Assembly (NCBI GenBank): GCA_003167475.1
Contig: PMTB01000074.1
Span: forward strand, 1-8,281
From: a candidate division FCPU426 bacterium
GTDB taxonomy: Bacteria; Oederibacteriota; PGYV01; Palsa-1178
Length of the DNA stretch: 8,281 nt
Reading direction: 5' to 3'
Shown: piece after piece, positions 1 through 5,335 of the stretch
Layout of the letters: every line of letters begins with the position of its first letter
Numbering within the stretch: the stretch's first letter is position 1
Made by a program: the position numbers and the translations under genes
Notes under the pieces: model-generated
Seen by the model: only the letters and a program-made list of their open reading frames with translations
Told to the model about the DNA's origin: nothing
The model's database searches: none

Positions 1-345
1 AGCAGCGGAAATATATTTGTCGCGGATACCAGGAATTACAGGATACAAAAATTCAGCAACACAGGCACGTATATAACGCGCTGGGGAAGCCAGGGAACCG
101 ATAACGGGCAGTTCAAATCGCCGGTAGGAATAGCGGTGGACAGCAGCGGTAATGTTTATGTCGTGGATTCCAACAGCAGCAATATACAAAAATTCAACGG
201 GTCGGGGACATATGTAAAGCAGTGGAGCGATTACGGCACGGGTGACGGGCAGATCCGCAATCCCAACAGTATCGCGGTCAACGGCAGCGGGGATATGTAT
301 GTGGTTGACAACGGGAACAATAGGATACAGGAATATTCGCAATAG
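1..345 (+). CDS. NHL-repeat beta-propeller protein, C-terminal part (5' end outside window)
   Basis: The frame is open from the first base and stops at TAG 343-345, so only the last 114 residues are present. They form repeats of exactly 47 residues (141 nt), beginning at nt 1, 142 and 283. Each starts with a [S/G]SG[N/D]-[I/V/M]-[F/Y]-V-[A/V]-D block, followed by an [R/N]IQ[K/E][F/Y] strand, and the first two end in a GQ[F/I]xxPxxIAV[D/N] block. This is the NHL repeat signature, known to fold as blades of a beta-propeller. The last repeat stops after its RIQEY strand, as expected where the N-terminus completes the final blade. Such proteins are often secreted or surface-exposed, but the N-terminus that would show this is missing. 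An internal ATG at 136 gives a shorter frame but is not a credible start, because the repeats continue unbroken upstream. The ligand is unknown. Confidence 0.9.
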   Translation, partial: SSGNIFVADTRNYRIQKFSNTGTYITRWGSQGTDNGQFKSPVGIAVDSSGNVYVVDSNSSNIQKFNGSGTYVKQWSDYGTGDGQIRNPNSIAVNGSGDMYVVDNGNNRIQEYSQ

Positions 346-371
346 ACATATAAGCTTTTAGCCTTCTCTTG

Positions 372-401
372 GCGTTCGAGAATCGAAAATCGAGAGTTGA
401 T
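372..401 (+). repeat. Short dispersed repeat, copy A (inverted relative to 7909-7938)
   Basis: Positions 372-393 match the reverse complement of 7917-7938 perfectly over 22 nt. The similarity runs on to about 401 with two or three mismatches. The core is a roughly 7-nt-period run of TCGA units separated by TTT/TTC (as read on the minus strand here). It sits between the NHL gene and the promoter candidate of the reductase. Its function is unknown. Confidence 0.7.
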
Positions 402-426
402 CAGCAAGCTTGGAGACTATTATATA
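397..426 (+). promoter_or_regulatory. Candidate sigma70-type promoter of the aldo/keto reductase gene
   Basis: TTGATC at 397-402 is followed after 18 nt by TATATA at 421-426, inside an AT-rich run (418-430). The -35 element is partly inside the 372-401 repeat. The predicted leader is about 55 nt. It is a fair but not strong match. Confidence 0.35.
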
Positions 427-486
427 TAAACCAATCGTAGTACTTGAGAAAAAAATCCGGGCAAACTTGATTGGGGGGATGATGAT

Positions 487-1446
487 ATGAAACTTCGTAA
501 ACTTGGTTGGACTGGCCTTGAGCTTTCCGTGGTCGGGTTCGGCACCTGGGCTGCGGGCGGGGCCGGATGGAAATTCGGCTGGGGGCAGCAGGATGACAGC
601 GACACCCAAAAGGCCATCAATGAGGCGCTTGACGCCGGGATAAACTGGATAGACACAGCGGCCGTATACGGGCTGGGGCACGCAGAAACTGTGGTGGGCA
701 GGGCCATAAAGGGGATGAAAAACCGGCCGTACATCGCGACCAAATGCAGCAGGTTATGGAACCCCGACGGCAGCGAACTGTACGGATCGCTTAAAAAGGA
801 TTCCATAAAAAAGGAATGCGAACAAAGTTTGAAACGTCTCGGGATGGAAACGATAGACCTTTATCAGATACACTGGCCAAACCCGGAAGGGGATCTGGAA
901 GAAGGCTGGCGCGCCATGACGGAACTTAAGTCCGAAGGGAAAATAAGGTTCGCGGGCGTTTCCAATTTCTCTGCGGAACAGATGAAAAAAATATCGGGCA
1001 TTGGCAGGATAGCCTCGCTGCAGCCGCCGTACAGCATGCTCAGGCGTTCCATCGAAGACGACCAGCTTCCGTATTGCAAAGCAAACAACACAGGCGTTGT
1101 GACATACTCGCCCATGGAAAAGGGTATGCTCACGGTTAAGTTCACCAGGGAATGGGCCGAAAGCCTGCCTGAAAACGACCACAGGAAACTTGACAGCCGT
1201 TTTAATGAACCTGAACTTTCCAAAAACCTAAGCCTCATAGAAAAATTAAAGGGTATAGCCGCGGATATCAATATTACCATTGCCCAACTGGCAATCGCCT
1301 GGATTTTAAGGCGGCCCGAAATTACCTCTGCCATTGTCGGCGCAAGGAAGCCGGGTCAGATACTTGAAACGGCAAAGGCCGGGGAAATCGAGCTCAGTGG
1401 AGACGTGCTGAAAAAGATCGGGGAAGTAATTACAAACGAGGCGTAG
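487..1446 (+). CDS. Aldo/keto reductase, IolS-like
   Basis: The 319-residue protein has the usual length of the aldo/keto reductase superfamily: (beta/alpha)8-barrel, NADPH-dependent carbonyl reductases of the cytoplasm. The catalytic tetrad is visible: D56 and Y61 in IDTAAVYG, K86 in ATKC, and H129 in YQIHWPN. G-V-S-N-F follows near residue 157. The NADP-binding end is seen as IVGARKPGQILE near residue 290. The layout, including LPYCKANNTGVVTYSPMEKGML, resembles the IolS/AKR11 group, but the substrate cannot be told from sequence. The ATG at 487 has a GGGGGG ribosome-binding stretch at 473-478, 8 nt upstream. The two ATGs just before it (479 and 482) are in another frame. Translation ends in TAG inside the left arm of the 1443-1557 repeat. 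It appears to be a single-gene unit unrelated to its neighbours. Confidence 0.93.
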   Translation: MKLRKLGWTGLELSVVGFGTWAAGGAGWKFGWGQQDDSDTQKAINEALDAGINWIDTAAVYGLGHAETVVGRAIKGMKNRPYIATKCSRLWNPDGSELYGSLKKDSIKKECEQSLKRLGMETIDLYQIHWPNPEGDLEEGWRAMTELKSEGKIRFAGVSNFSAEQMKKISGIGRIASLQPPYSMLRRSIEDDQLPYCKANNTGVVTYSPMEKGMLTVKFTREWAESLPENDHRKLDSRFNEPELSKNLSLIEKLKGIAADINITIAQLAIAWILRRPEITSAIVGARKPGQILETAKAGEIELSGDVLKKIGEVITNEA

Positions 1447-1557
1447 CGGCGCATGAAATCCTGAGCCTGTCGAAGGGATAATGCGCCACCGGAAGGAACC
1501 CAGCCAATGTGTGCCGGATACCCCTTCGACAGGCTCAGGATAAATATCCGGCGCTAC
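1443..1557. repeat. BIME-like palindromic repeat: two head-to-head units with compensatory stems
   Basis: Two units face each other. The 20-nt core at 1458-1477 (CCTGAGCCTGTCGAAGGG family) is the perfect reverse complement of 1522-1541. Each unit is wrapped by its own stem: GGCGCAT (1448-1454) with ATGCGCC (1481-1487), and GCCGGATA (1513-1520) with TATCCGGC (1545-1552). The stem sequences differ between units but both pair, so structure is kept while sequence changes. GTAGCG (1443-1448) and CGCTAC (1552-1557) close the whole element. The core is a dispersed intergenic repeat seen in many unrelated bacterial genomes. The left end overlaps the stop codon of the reductase gene, so the element may also act as a transcript-end structure. 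Confidence 0.85.
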
Positions 1558-1828
1558 AAGGGCGGAAAATGATGTTATTAAATTAAGGAATAATTGAAAA
1601 ATATTAAATAATCCGGAATATCAATTGATATCTAAAGGCTGTCCTTTTGCTTTTTTTTACTCCTTATAAATATGGCGCTTATCAGGGCGGTAAAACTCCA
1701 AATTGTCACTTAAAAAGTATGATAAGCGTATTATAGAATTGCTACGAAAACACTGACGATTTACAAACGGATAATAACTGCTATAATATTGTTGCGAGCA
1801 CAAAAAGACTAAAAAACAGGAGGTTAAC
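1558..1828 (+). other. AT-rich intergenic region with weak terminator-like hairpin and a 9-bp inverted repeat
   Basis: No coding region is supported here. AAAGG (1634-1638) can pair with CCTTT (1643-1647) ahead of a run of eight T (1651-1658), a weak terminator candidate. CGCTTATCA (1676-1684) is the perfect reverse complement of TGATAAGCG (1720-1728), separated by 35 nt and lying 30-80 nt upstream of the promoter at 1760-1787. That could be an operator or an RNA stem. The minus-strand frames across this stretch overlap the start of the real gene and have no family resemblance. Confidence 0.4.
1760..1787 (+). promoter_or_regulatory. Sigma70-type promoter with extended -10, upstream of the SPOR/PD40 gene
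   Basis: TTTACA (1760-1765), a 16-nt spacer and a perfect TATAAT (1782-1787) are preceded by TG at 1779-1780, giving an extended -10. Transcription would start near 1794, leaving a leader of about 35 nt that contains the AGGAGG site at 1818-1823. Confidence 0.7.
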
Positions 1829-2827
1829 ATGAAAAAAATTATCGCTTCGCTGGTCTTGGTAATGTTTTCTTTTGTCATGGTAAATGCGATGGATACAAGG
1901 CCCTTTAAAAAGTTTTATACGCTTCAGGCTGCGGTATTGTATAAAAATGACTGCCATAAGGCGCACGACATGTATGAGAAACTCAAAGCGGAAAAACAGA
2001 TGGTTTACTATGTCAAGGGTAAGGAAGGCGGCAAAGTATGCGTGTGGATAAGGTCGGGCGTATTTGCCTCGCAGGACGACGCGAAAAGCGCGGCCGTCAT
2101 TTTCAAAGAAACTACAAAGATCACCCCTTCGATCGTCGAGACAACGGGAATAACCATTACGGATTATAAAGGCAGTTTCGACATGGTCAATACGCCAAGC
2201 GGCATATGGAAGTGGGACTACAAGAATTTCACGGAAGTTAAAAATTTCGGGGCGAATTTCAACTGTGAGACTGTCGCGGCTGAGAGCCCGGCCTCCATAT
2301 CGCCGGACGGAAAATTCATTGTTTATCTCAATGAAGGGAAATTAACAAAAGAAGAGATAGCAACGGGCAAGGAAACCGACATTGTCAAGGCCATAGATAA
2401 AGGCGTGAAGTTGGAGCGTTCGTCCCCAAAGTGGTCGCCTGACGGGAAATATGTGGCTTTTCTGGATAACATGAACGCGAAAGCCGGCACGTGCTTAAGG
2501 CTGGTCAAGGCTGACGGGAAAGATGAAAAATGTCTGATAGAGAACGACAATAAGCCCAGGTCGGTCATGGCCTTTGAGTGGGCACCGGATAAAAATGAGA
2601 TATACTATGTTGAAGGCGATTCGACCATGAGGGTTCCCATAGGCGGGGAATTGTATAAGACAGGTCTCGACGGCAAACCCGAAATGCTTGTAAAGCCTGA
2701 AAAGGGATCGGTCATATACCATGATTTTGAGATAGACGGGAGCGAGCTAACATACAATATTGCCGTATTTAAGGGGATATCAAAGGATGAATATAACCTG
2801 ACTGAAAAGACGCTCAAAATAAAATAA
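1829..2827 (+). CDS. Exported protein with SPOR-like domain and TolB/PD40-type beta-propeller repeats
   Basis: The 332-residue protein begins with a Sec signal peptide (KK, then a hydrophobic stretch to about residue 20, VNA). Residues 28-94 read like a SPOR domain: FYTLQAAV strand, A..MYEKLK helix, a second strand, then WIRSGVFASQDDAKSAAVIFK. SPOR domains are known to bind denuded peptidoglycan glycan strands. Further on, PD40-type motifs recur: SPDGKFIVY (158-166), SPDGKYVAF (203-211), and APDKNEIYY (252-260), with a weaker IDGSELTY near 302. These are the blade motifs of TolB-like propellers, though too few for a full ring. The ATG at 1829 is set by AGGAGG at 1818-1823, 5 nt upstream. The gene is alone between its own promoter and the terminator at 2861-2883. 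A cell-envelope or septal role is inferred, not shown. Confidence 0.85.
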   Translation: MKKIIASLVLVMFSFVMVNAMDTRPFKKFYTLQAAVLYKNDCHKAHDMYEKLKAEKQMVYYVKGKEGGKVCVWIRSGVFASQDDAKSAAVIFKETTKITPSIVETTGITITDYKGSFDMVNTPSGIWKWDYKNFTEVKNFGANFNCETVAAESPASISPDGKFIVYLNEGKLTKEEIATGKETDIVKAIDKGVKLERSSPKWSPDGKYVAFLDNMNAKAGTCLRLVKADGKDEKCLIENDNKPRSVMAFEWAPDKNEIYYVEGDSTMRVPIGGELYKTGLDGKPEMLVKPEKGSVIYHDFEIDGSELTYNIAVFKGISKDEYNLTEKTLKIK

Positions 2828-2860
2828 TAAATTTTTAATTATTAAACGATATAATAAAAA

Positions 2861-2883
2861 AGCCCGCGAAAGCGGGTTTTTTT
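2861..2883 (+). terminator. Rho-independent terminator of the SPOR/PD40 gene
   Basis: CCCGC (2863-2867) pairs with GCGGG (2872-2876) around a GAAA tetraloop. A-T and G-T pairs extend the stem outward and seven T follow. It lies 33 nt after the stop codon. Confidence 0.9.
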
Positions 2884-3025
2884 ATATTTGAATAGTGAAA
2901 TATTGAACCGTGGGATTACTTAAATTACCGAATTTTTTAATTAAAACGAGGCCTTACACCATCCTGAAATCGCATATACGACACTGTCGGAAAACCCTGC
3001 TATTATTGCGCTTATTCACCAGGTT

Positions 3026-3159
3026 GTCATTGCGAGGAGCGAGTCCCTCAGCGACGAAGCAATCTCTGTACTTTTGTGGAGATATGCGTACTTAAAGGCT
3101 TATCGGTAGAACTGAGATTACTTCGTCGCCATGAACCAAGAACGGCTTCTCGCAAAGAC
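3026..3159. repeat. Dispersed imperfect inverted repeat (GTCATTGCGAGGAGCGA family)
   Basis: The left arm 3026-3066 begins GTCATTGCGAGGAGCGAG and ends GCGACGAAGCAATCTC. The right arm 3114-3159 begins GAGATTACTTCGTCGC and ends CTCGCAAAGAC, the reverse complement with a few mismatches and a diverged middle. The spacer is about 47 nt. This sequence family is a well-known non-coding repeat in many uncultured and environmental bacterial genomes, and its translation often gives false small proteins. It looks like a MITE- or REP-like element, with the right arm decaying. Confidence 0.75.
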
Positions 3160-3227
3160 TATCTAACCAAGGACTTTATTGACAATTTCTATACAGGCCT
3201 CTAATGCGATTTTAGGATGGCGTTTCC

Positions 3228-3256
3228 TTGACTTTGGCGTTGTTATAAACTATATT
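3228..3256 (+). promoter_or_regulatory. Sigma70-type promoter of the aromatic-rich exported protein
   Basis: TTGACT (3228-3233), a 17-nt spacer and TATATT (3251-3256) fit the housekeeping consensus closely. The leader of about 60 nt ends with the GAGGTG ribosome-binding site at 3310-3315. Confidence 0.7.
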
Positions 3257-3321
3257 ATTATTGTATTGCTGTTATGGTGGAAGATTATCCGTAATAAAAA
3301 AATGCGAAAGAGGTGTCTTAA

Positions 3322-4416
3322 ATGAAACGTCTGATTGTTTCGGTTTTTGTTATTATACTTGCATTGCCGGTCATAGCCAGGGACCAGCGCGGGGACGGAG
3401 GAGACAGGGGAGGCAGGGACTCAGGCCAGCAGCAGCAATCCGGCCAGGACAACGGAAATCAGGGCAGGGATAGCAACCGCGGAAATCAACAGCAGGCACA
3501 GGAACAACCGGTCGTAATAAACATGGAACATCCGTCCAGCGGATGGCACAACCAGAACTTTCCGGCGGCGCAGCCGCAACAGAACGCACAATCAGTTCAA
3601 CAGGGCGGGCAGCAAAAACAGCAACAGCCCGTTTCCCAGCAGCCGTCCTATGGCAGGCTTAACTGGCAGTCTTCAGGCAGGCAAAAAAACGCGCCTGCCG
3701 CGAAGATGCAGACGCAGTCAATAAAACCAGTGACACAGTCAAAAACCGCGCAAAAATTCCCATCGGCGGGAGCGGGCGCCACTCATATAGTCCACCACAG
3801 GGTTTCGCCTCTGAATAATGCGAAGTCCACGCTCCAGGGCCTTGGCGTCAAATCCGCCCCCGGTTACATACTTAACAGGGCGGATATTTTGAACACGGAC
3901 CGCGGTCATTCCATGATAAATTACCCAAAAACAGGGGCTAATAACAGTGTACTTTCGGCGCAGCAATTTTCGCCGCGAAAATTAAATAATCCGTCCGTGC
4001 GCACGCAGATGGGGCTGGTTAACAGCGCTTCATGGCGCGGCAGGGTGGAGGGCTTTGGCAGGAATGAGAGGGATCCCAGGCATTATTACTGGCACCATGA
4101 ACATGATTTTGATTTTTGCCACTATATAGACGATTCCGGATATGGCTGGTACGGCTGGTATATGGGAAGCAACTTTTTCTGGACCCGTTATTTCAACAGC
4201 CGCTGGTGGTGGTATGACACTGATTTTGACCGCTGGTGTTTCTGGAATGACGGCTTCTGGTGGTGGCAGGACCCTTATCATATGGGTGATATTTATATGT
4301 ATAACAATAATAACTATGTCCCGGGTAATTCATCCGGGGACCAGGTGGCCGTTAATGCGCCTGATACAGCGGGCCAGCATAATTTTGCGAGCCCTGACGG
4401 GACAAGGACGGTTTAG
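3322..4416 (+). CDS. Exported Gln-rich, Trp/Tyr-rich protein of unknown function, ending at an in-frame UAG
   Basis: The 364-residue product starts with a signal peptide (MKRLIVSVFVIILALPVIA, about 1-19). Residues 21-150 are low-complexity and rich in Gln, Gly, Asn, Ser and basic residues. A less biased stretch (150-250) follows, then a dense aromatic segment (254-335) with runs such as GWYGWYMGSNFFWTRYF, RWWWYDTDFDRWCFWNDGFWWWQDPY and the only two cysteines, C266 and C306. I do not recognise a named domain. It resembles uncharacterised aromatic-rich exported proteins of environmental bacteria, and is possibly cell-wall or matrix associated. The ATG at 3322 has GAGGTG at 3310-3315. The stop TAG at 4414-4416 is directly followed, in the same frame, by 79 more codons that read like the natural continuation, so this may be the larger part of one 444-residue protein. 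Confidence 0.8.
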   Translation: MKRLIVSVFVIILALPVIARDQRGDGGDRGGRDSGQQQQSGQDNGNQGRDSNRGNQQQAQEQPVVINMEHPSSGWHNQNFPAAQPQQNAQSVQQGGQQKQQQPVSQQPSYGRLNWQSSGRQKNAPAAKMQTQSIKPVTQSKTAQKFPSAGAGATHIVHHRVSPLNNAKSTLQGLGVKSAPGYILNRADILNTDRGHSMINYPKTGANNSVLSAQQFSPRKLNNPSVRTQMGLVNSASWRGRVEGFGRNERDPRHYYWHHEHDFDFCHYIDDSGYGWYGWYMGSNFFWTRYFNSRWWWYDTDFDRWCFWNDGFWWWQDPYHMGDIYMYNNNNYVPGNSSGDQVAVNAPDTAGQHNFASPDGTRTV

Positions 4417-4656
4417 GTGGTAACAGAGACTCAGGACGCATATTTGTATGACACCTCAAAAGAACCGTCATTTAACCCGGTTTATCTGGCTTCAGGTGTT
4501 AAGGATGTCCAGTTCTCGGATACAAGCAGCGGCAGGCCGCTGCAGATAGTGCTTAAACTCAATGATAATTCATTTGATATATTTGACGGACAGGGCCTGC
4601 CATATGCTCCGGTAGAGCAGGCGCCTGAAAAGCAGGAACCGTATAAACCGCAGTGA
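4417..4656 (+). CDS. C-terminal continuation of the aromatic-rich protein after the in-frame UAG
   Basis: The frame is identical to that of the upstream gene and begins with the very next codon, GTG. It runs 79 codons to TGA 4654-4656. The text across the junction (GTRTV-stop-VVTETQDAYLYDTS) reads as a single beta-rich stretch, and a one-base change from CAG would account for the TAG. The fragment has no signal peptide and ends in a Pro/Glu-rich tail (APVEQAPEKQEPYKPQ). AAGGA at 4404-4408 lies 8 nt before the GTG, so reinitiation is physically possible. Alternatives are readthrough of UAG, a recent nonsense mutation, or a sequencing error. UAG ends three other genes here (at 345, 1446 and 5321), which argues against wholesale reassignment of the codon. 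No function is assigned. Confidence 0.55.
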   Translation: MVTETQDAYLYDTSKEPSFNPVYLASGVKDVQFSDTSSGRPLQIVLKLNDNSFDIFDGQGLPYAPVEQAPEKQEPYKPQ

Positions 4657-4660
4657 ACCA

Positions 4661-4676
4661 GCCGCTCTTAAGCGGC
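4661..4676 (+). other. Hairpin without U-tract just after the aromatic-rich gene
   Basis: GCCGCT (4661-4666) pairs perfectly with AGCGGC (4671-4676) around CTTA. It is followed by seven A, not T, so it is not a terminator by itself. It may protect the transcript end or simply precede the true terminator at 4697-4722. Confidence 0.55.
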
Positions 4677-4696
4677 AAAAAAAGGACCAAATAAAA

Positions 4697-4722
4697 AGGC
4701 CCCGGGCTTCCGGGGCTTTTTT
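4697..4722 (+). terminator. Rho-independent terminator after the aromatic-rich gene
   Basis: GCCCCGG (4699-4705) pairs with CCGGGGC (4710-4716) around a four-base loop, extended by A-T and G-T pairs. Six T (4717-4722) follow. The next promoter candidate begins 6 nt further on. Confidence 0.92.
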
Positions 4723-4727
4723 ATTAT

Positions 4728-4756
4728 GGAACATCCGCGCTCCTGCGGCCGTCTAA
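4728..4756 (+). promoter_or_regulatory. Candidate ECF-sigma (sigmaE-like) promoter of the Spy-like operon
   Basis: GGAACAT (4728-4734), a 16-nt spacer and GTCTAA (4751-4756) match the known E. coli sigmaE pattern GGAACTT-N(15-16)-GTCTAA with one mismatch. No good sigma70 promoter is visible between the terminator at 4722 and the first gene at 4836. The spacer contains a small inverted repeat, CCGC/GCGG (4735-4738 and 4745-4748). Transcription would start near 4763 with a leader of about 73 nt. The match alone could be chance, but envelope-protein genes are the classic targets of such sigma factors. Confidence 0.4.
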
Positions 4757-4835
4757 CTTCTGAAAATGATAATTCAGGCGGTTAAAGGCGTTTTGCCCTG
4801 GAAGCACGCCGACTACCGATACAAAAGGAGGAAAC

Positions 4836-5321
4836 ATGAAAAAGCTCGGAGTAATTGTAATGTCAGTTGTTGTAGTGTTCGCTCTATCGGGGATGATGCT
4901 GGCACAAGGGGGCGCGCAGGGCGGAAAAACAGGCGTGGCCGGCAAGCGCATGATGGGCCCGAAAATGGTGCTCGCGATGGCGTCGGAACTGAACTTGACT
5001 TCGGACCAGATGGAAAAACTGAAAAAAATATCGGATGAAATGCCGGCAAAAAACGTCAATAAGGATGAAATGAAAAGCAGCAGGGAAGCTCTAAAGGCTG
5101 AAATGGAAAAAGACTCGCCGGATGAAACGAAGATAGGCTCGATTTTGGACAAGATTTCTGATTCCCACAAAGCAGCCATGAAGCAAAGGCTGCATAACGT
5201 GCTGGCCGTATCAGCAGTTCTTACAAAAGAACAGAAGGAAATATTGAAAAAGAAAATGGAAGAGAAGAAAGGCGGCTGGGGCAGGCGCGCTGGTAAGTTC
5301 AAAGACAACGGCGGCAAATAG
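4836..5321 (+). CDS. Spy/CpxP-like periplasmic LTxxQ-motif protein, copy 1
   Basis: The 161-residue protein has a signal peptide (about 1-23, cut after MLA) and a mainly helical, highly charged mature part. Two LTxxQ motifs, LTSDQ (54-58) and LTKEQ (129-133), mark the Spy/CpxP/ZraP superfamily. Known members are periplasmic chaperones or metal-stress sensors that form curved helical dimers. Here the motifs are about 75 residues apart with DETKI near 96-100 between them, and the C-terminus is a Lys/Glu-rich helix with a Gly-rich tail. AGGAGG (4826-4831) sits 4 nt before ATG. The next gene starts 14 nt after its TAG, so the two are co-transcribed. Residues 39-72 match residues 48-81 of the third operon gene at 29 of 34 positions, so the two are paralogues. 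The particular client or metal is not known. Confidence 0.85.
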   Translation: MKKLGVIVMSVVVVFALSGMMLAQGGAQGGKTGVAGKRMMGPKMVLAMASELNLTSDQMEKLKKISDEMPAKNVNKDEMKSSREALKAEMEKDSPDETKIGSILDKISDSHKAAMKQRLHNVLAVSAVLTKEQKEILKKKMEEKKGGWGRRAGKFKDNGGK

Positions 5322-5335
5322 CGCAAAGGAGGCAT

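Larger units (their letters stand above)
2884..3321 (+). other. Long intergenic region carrying a dispersed inverted repeat and the promoter of the next gene
   Basis: No real gene is seen in this gap. A 61-codon frame at 2910-3095 exists only because the 3026-3159 repeat happens to be open in that frame. Apart from that repeat and the promoter at 3228-3256, the stretch 2884-3025 is AT-rich with no recognisable structure. TTGACA at 3179-3184 has no convincing -10 partner. Confidence 0.6.

Noticed and set aside
1..345. 141-nt DNA repeats as a CRISPR or satellite array
   Set aside because: They encode in-frame NHL blades with diverged bases, so the repeat is at protein level.
754..1334. Minus-strand frames opposite the aldo/keto reductase
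   Set aside because: The + strand protein has a complete catalytic tetrad and family length. The antisense frames show nothing recognisable.
2910..3095. 61-codon + strand frame in the long intergenic gap
   Set aside because: Its second half is simply a translation of the dispersed GTCATTGCGAGG repeat (LSLRGASPSATKQSL), a common false protein. It has no ribosome-binding site.
3179..3207. Perfect TTGACA at 3179-3184 as a promoter
   Set aside because: The base run 17 nt downstream (TAATGC) is a poor -10, and a much better promoter lies at 3228-3256.
4414..4416. General UAG recoding in this organism
   Set aside because: UAG is the plain terminator of the NHL, reductase and first Spy-like genes, where nothing gene-like continues in frame.
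4142..4423. 93-codon overlapping frame inside the aromatic-rich gene, and 3261-3473 across its start
   Set aside because: Shadow frames of a gene with its own promoter, ribosome-binding site and signal peptide.
4724..5335. 203-codon minus-strand frame opposite the first Spy-like gene, and a similar one at 5932-6501
   Set aside because: Both mirror strongly supported + strand genes with signal peptides and ribosome-binding sites. Their Ser/Phe/Pro-rich text is the usual antisense of Lys/Glu-rich helices.
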